DNA of 64,000 nucleotides. Origin: Sphingomonas sp. NFR04. GTDB taxonomy: Bacteria > Pseudomonadota > Alphaproteobacteria > Sphingomonadales > Sphingomonadaceae. The stretch is taken from contig NZ_FORV01000001.1 of NCBI RefSeq assembly GCF_900114095.1, positions 868,001 to 932,000 of the forward strand, in the 5' to 3' direction. This document shows, piece by piece, positions 62,070-64,000 of the stretch. Each line of letters opens with the position of its first letter. The first letter of the stretch is position 1. Under the pieces are notes generated by a model. The model worked only from the letters and a program-made list of their open reading frames with translations, was not told where the DNA came from and did not search any database. The position numbers were made by a program, and so were the translations under genes.

Positions 62070-62861
62070 ATGAAGATCCCCGCCATTTCCTTCTCCGCCC
62101 TGGCCTCAACGACCTCGCTGCGCGATACCGGCACCGGCACCACCGCCAGCGCGTCGCCCTCCAAAAAGGACGAGATGGCCGCGCGCAAGCTGGAGGAGGC
62201 CAAGCAGGCCGTCGCCATGCTGGGGGCGGTCAAGTCCAGGACCAGCGACGACCAGAAGGCGCGCGCGGCGCAGAAGGTGAAGGAGCTGAAGGCGCGGCTC
62301 CAGGCGCTGAAAATGATCTATGCCGGCGATCCCAAGAAGCTCGCCAGGGCCGCCGCCCAGATCGCGCGCGAGCTCGCTGCCGCGGTGAAGAGCTATACCA
62401 GCGCGGGCGGGAGCACGGTCGAGCTCGGCGGGGCCGAGGGCGGGGATGCCTCGGCCGGCGGGGCTGCGCCGGCAGGCGAGGCCGGGACGGACAGTGCGAT
62501 CGCGGGTGCGGGCGAAGCGACGCCCGCCGCCGAGTCTCCCGCGAAGGAAAACGCCGCGACCGAGGGCGAAGCGGCCAAGCCCGAGGCGGCCGCGCCCGCT
62601 GCGACCAGAGCGGCCGACGACAAGCGTGCCGCCGACGCCGCGCGCGCCAAGGCCGATGACGAGTTCAAGAACGACGCTCGCGCCCTCGCCCGCGAGCTCA
62701 AGGCCGCGCTGCGCCGCAAGGACCACAAGCATCGCAACGAGGATCCCCGCGACGGCAGCGACAAGCAGTCGGCGGAGCAGGCGCTGGCGTCGGTGGAGCA
62801 AGCGGTGGGGGCACTGCCGATGGCCGATGTCGCCGCGGTGAGCGCGCTCGCGGGGATCTGA
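62070..62861 (+). CDS. Ala/Glu/Lys-rich hypothetical protein
   Basis: A 263-residue soluble protein of low complexity with no signal peptide. It has two charged helical segments, about 33-110 (EMAARKLEEAKQAVAMLGAV, KVKELKARLQALKMIYAGDP) and about 175-245. They are separated by a Gly/Ala/Glu linker (GAEGGDASAGGAAPAGEAGT). The start MKIPAISFSALASTTS resembles small flagellar/phage-type hypothetical proteins but is not assignable. Codon use matches the neighbours. Confidence 0.6.
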   Translation: MKIPAISFSALASTTSLRDTGTGTTASASPSKKDEMAARKLEEAKQAVAMLGAVKSRTSDDQKARAAQKVKELKARLQALKMIYAGDPKKLARAAAQIARELAAAVKSYTSAGGSTVELGGAEGGDASAGGAAPAGEAGTDSAIAGAGEATPAAESPAKENAATEGEAAKPEAAAPAATRAADDKRAADAARAKADDEFKNDARALARELKAALRRKDHKHRNEDPRDGSDKQSAEQALASVEQAVGALPMADVAAVSALAGI

Positions 62862-62867
62862 CCCAGT

Positions 62868-62891
62868 ATCCTCCCCCGCCAGGGGGAGGAT
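62868..62891. terminator. Hairpin between convergent genes
   Basis: ATCCTCCCCC at 62868-62877 pairs perfectly with GGGGGAGGAT at 62882-62891 around GCCA. There is no T run, so it may be a single-copy member of the palindromic repeats rather than a classical terminator; either way it separates the two convergent genes. Confidence 0.6.
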
Positions 62892-62902
62892 CACGCAAGC
62901 GC

Positions 62903-63817
62903 TCAGAGCTGCCCGAAGCACCAGCGCAGCACGGACTTCTGCGCGTGGAGACGGTTCTCCGCCTCGGGCCAGATCAGCGATTGCGGCCCGTCGATCACGG
63001 CGTCGGTGACTTCCTCGCCGCGATGCGCGGGCAGGCAATGGAGGAACTTCGCATCCGGCTTGGCGGCGGCCATCAGCGCCTCGTCGACCTGGAAGGGCAT
63101 CATCGCCTTGAGCTTGGTCTCGGCATGAGCCTGGCCCATCGAGATCCAGGTATCGGTGACGATGATGTCCGCGCCTTCCACGGCCTCGCGCGCGGTGCCG
63201 ACGACGCGGGCGCGCCCCTTCCCCTTCGCCACCTCGGCATCGCTCGGCTGATAGCCCTGGGGGCAAGCGGCGACGACGTCGAACTGCATCAGCCCGCCGG
63301 CTTCCATGATCGAGGCGAGCACATTGTTGCCGTCGCCCAACCAGGCGACCTTGAGGCCCGGCAGCGCCTTGCCGCTTTCCAGAATGGTCAGCAGGTCGGC
63401 CATGATCTGGCAGGGATGCGAGGCGTCGGTGAGGCCGTTGATCACCGGCACGCTGGCGTATTTCGCCATGTCGATCACCTTCTGGTGATCGTCGGTGCGG
63501 ATCATGATCGCGTCGACATAGCCGGAAAGCACGCGCGCGGTATCGGCGATGCTTTCGCCGCGGCCGAGCTGCATCGAGCCCGCGTCCATCACGATGCTGG
63601 TGCCGCCGAGCTGGCGGATCGCCATGTCGAACGACACGCGGGTGCGGGTGGAATTCTTCTCGAAGATCATCGCCAGCGTGTGGCCGGCGAGCGGGGCGTC
63701 GGCGTCGGGCTTGCCCTTGGGCCAGCCGGCGCGGGCGGCCTTTCGGGCGAGCGCGTCGTTGAGCATCGCCGCGATCGCGTCGGGCCCGGCATCGGTGAGA
63801 TCGATAAAGTGGCGCAT
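62903..63817 (-). CDS. argF: Ornithine carbamoyltransferase
   Basis: A 304-residue cytoplasmic enzyme of arginine synthesis making citrulline from ornithine and carbamoyl phosphate. The carbamoyl phosphate loop [20 protein letters not shown], the [11 protein letters not shown] segment, [18 protein letters not shown] and the ornithine-binding [11 protein letters not shown] are textbook. ATG 63817 begins MRHFIDLTD; the frame upstream is open through a repeat and is not coding. The gene is preceded by the repeat at 63870-64000. Confidence 0.97.
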   Translation of the reverse strand: MRHFIDLTDAGPDAIAAMLNDALARKAARAGWPKGKPDADAPLAGHTLAMIFEKNSTRTRVSFDMAIRQLGGTSIVMDAGSMQLGRGESIADTARVLSGYVDAIMIRTDDHQKVIDMAKYASVPVINGLTDASHPCQIMADLLTILESGKALPGLKVAWLGDGNNVLASIMEAGGLMQFDVVAACPQGYQPSDAEVAKGKGRARVVGTAREAVEGADIIVTDTWISMGQAHAETKLKAMMPFQVDEALMAAAKPDAKFLHCLPAHRGEEVTDAVIDGPQSLIWPEAENRLHAQKSVLRWCFGQL

Positions 63818-63869
63818 CTTGGTAGCTCCGCAATTCGGCAGGGCAGTGCGAGGGAATCTGTCTTCAATT

Positions 63870-64000
63870 CCTCCCCTGCAAGGGGAGGTGGCAGGCCGCA
63901 GGCCTGACGGAGGGGTGTCCCCGCTGGAGGGGCGGTCCGCCGTCACCGGCGGGGACACCCCTCCACCGCCCGGCGGGCGGTCCCCCTCCCCCTCCGGGGG
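63870..64000. repeat. Composite palindromic repeat at the right edge (second copy of the 39258 unit)
   Basis: CCTCCCCTGCAAGGGGAGGT, GGAGGGGTGTCCCCGCTGG and CCGGCGGGGACACCCCTCC repeat the order seen at 39258-39402, with a different centre. It ends in a CCCCCTCCGGGGG hairpin at the edge of the window. It lies upstream of argF. Confidence 0.9.

Overview
The window reads as ordinary chromosome of a sphingomonad-type alphaproteobacterium (Sphingomonadales). The reasons are the high and even GC, the TIGR01782-type TonB receptor, the petA-petB-petC-apt order, the HWE histidine kinase, and the abundant hairpin repeats of the kinds common in these genomes. I see no transposase, phage gene, CRISPR array, rRNA or tRNA.

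Layout. 1-5.5 kb (mostly minus strand): a cut-off sugar-nucleotide epimerase, an SBF-like transporter, a ferritin-like protein, a thioesterase, a GntR/FCD regulator, a D-amino-acid-oxidase-like flavoprotein and an alpha/beta hydrolase. 5.5-13.2 kb (plus): a Tad/Flp pilus operon cpaA-cpaB-cpaC-cpaD-cpaE-tadB-tadC plus a membrane-anchored coiled-coil/HhH-like protein. The assembly ATPase gene cpaF, the pilin and the pseudopilins are absent here. 13.5-17.5 kb: a TonB receptor and an exported nucleoside-hydrolase-like protein. 17.5-24.2 kb (minus): a chorismate-lyase-like protein coupled to ppdK, then glyQ-glyS; glyS carries two palindromic repeats inserted in frame. 24.4-30.6 kb: a TraB/GumN lipoprotein, then a six-gene minus-strand operon (hexapeptide acyltransferase, ACP, SDR, AMP-ligase, LuxE-like, LuxC-like). 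This is a fatty-acid-reductase-like set without luciferase or thioesterase and is the most promising undescribed system in the window.

31-37 kb: rplY, pth, a NIPSNAP protein, a TbpB-like lipoprotein, ychF, a response regulator and an HWE kinase. 37.4-48 kb: two chemoreceptors with an unusual signalling tip; a MerR regulator divergent from a glutaredoxin-MauE fusion and a Met/His-rich exported protein, separated by a perfect 18-bp operator (a likely copper cassette); an NPP-type phosphodiesterase, a MaoC-like protein and several small proteins. 48-64 kb: apt and the cytochrome bc1 genes, trmL-hemF-GNAT, two membrane proteins, lipB, queC-queE, hslO, a run of small minus-strand genes including a 42-residue basic protein and a cold-shock protein, and argF.

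Most genes are housekeeping. The parts that appear to work as local systems are the Tad secretion apparatus, the LuxC/LuxE acyl-reductase operon, the MerR-controlled cassette, and the bc1 complex. Palindromic repeats sit in nearly every convergent gap, twice inside a coding sequence, and once between glyQ and glyS.
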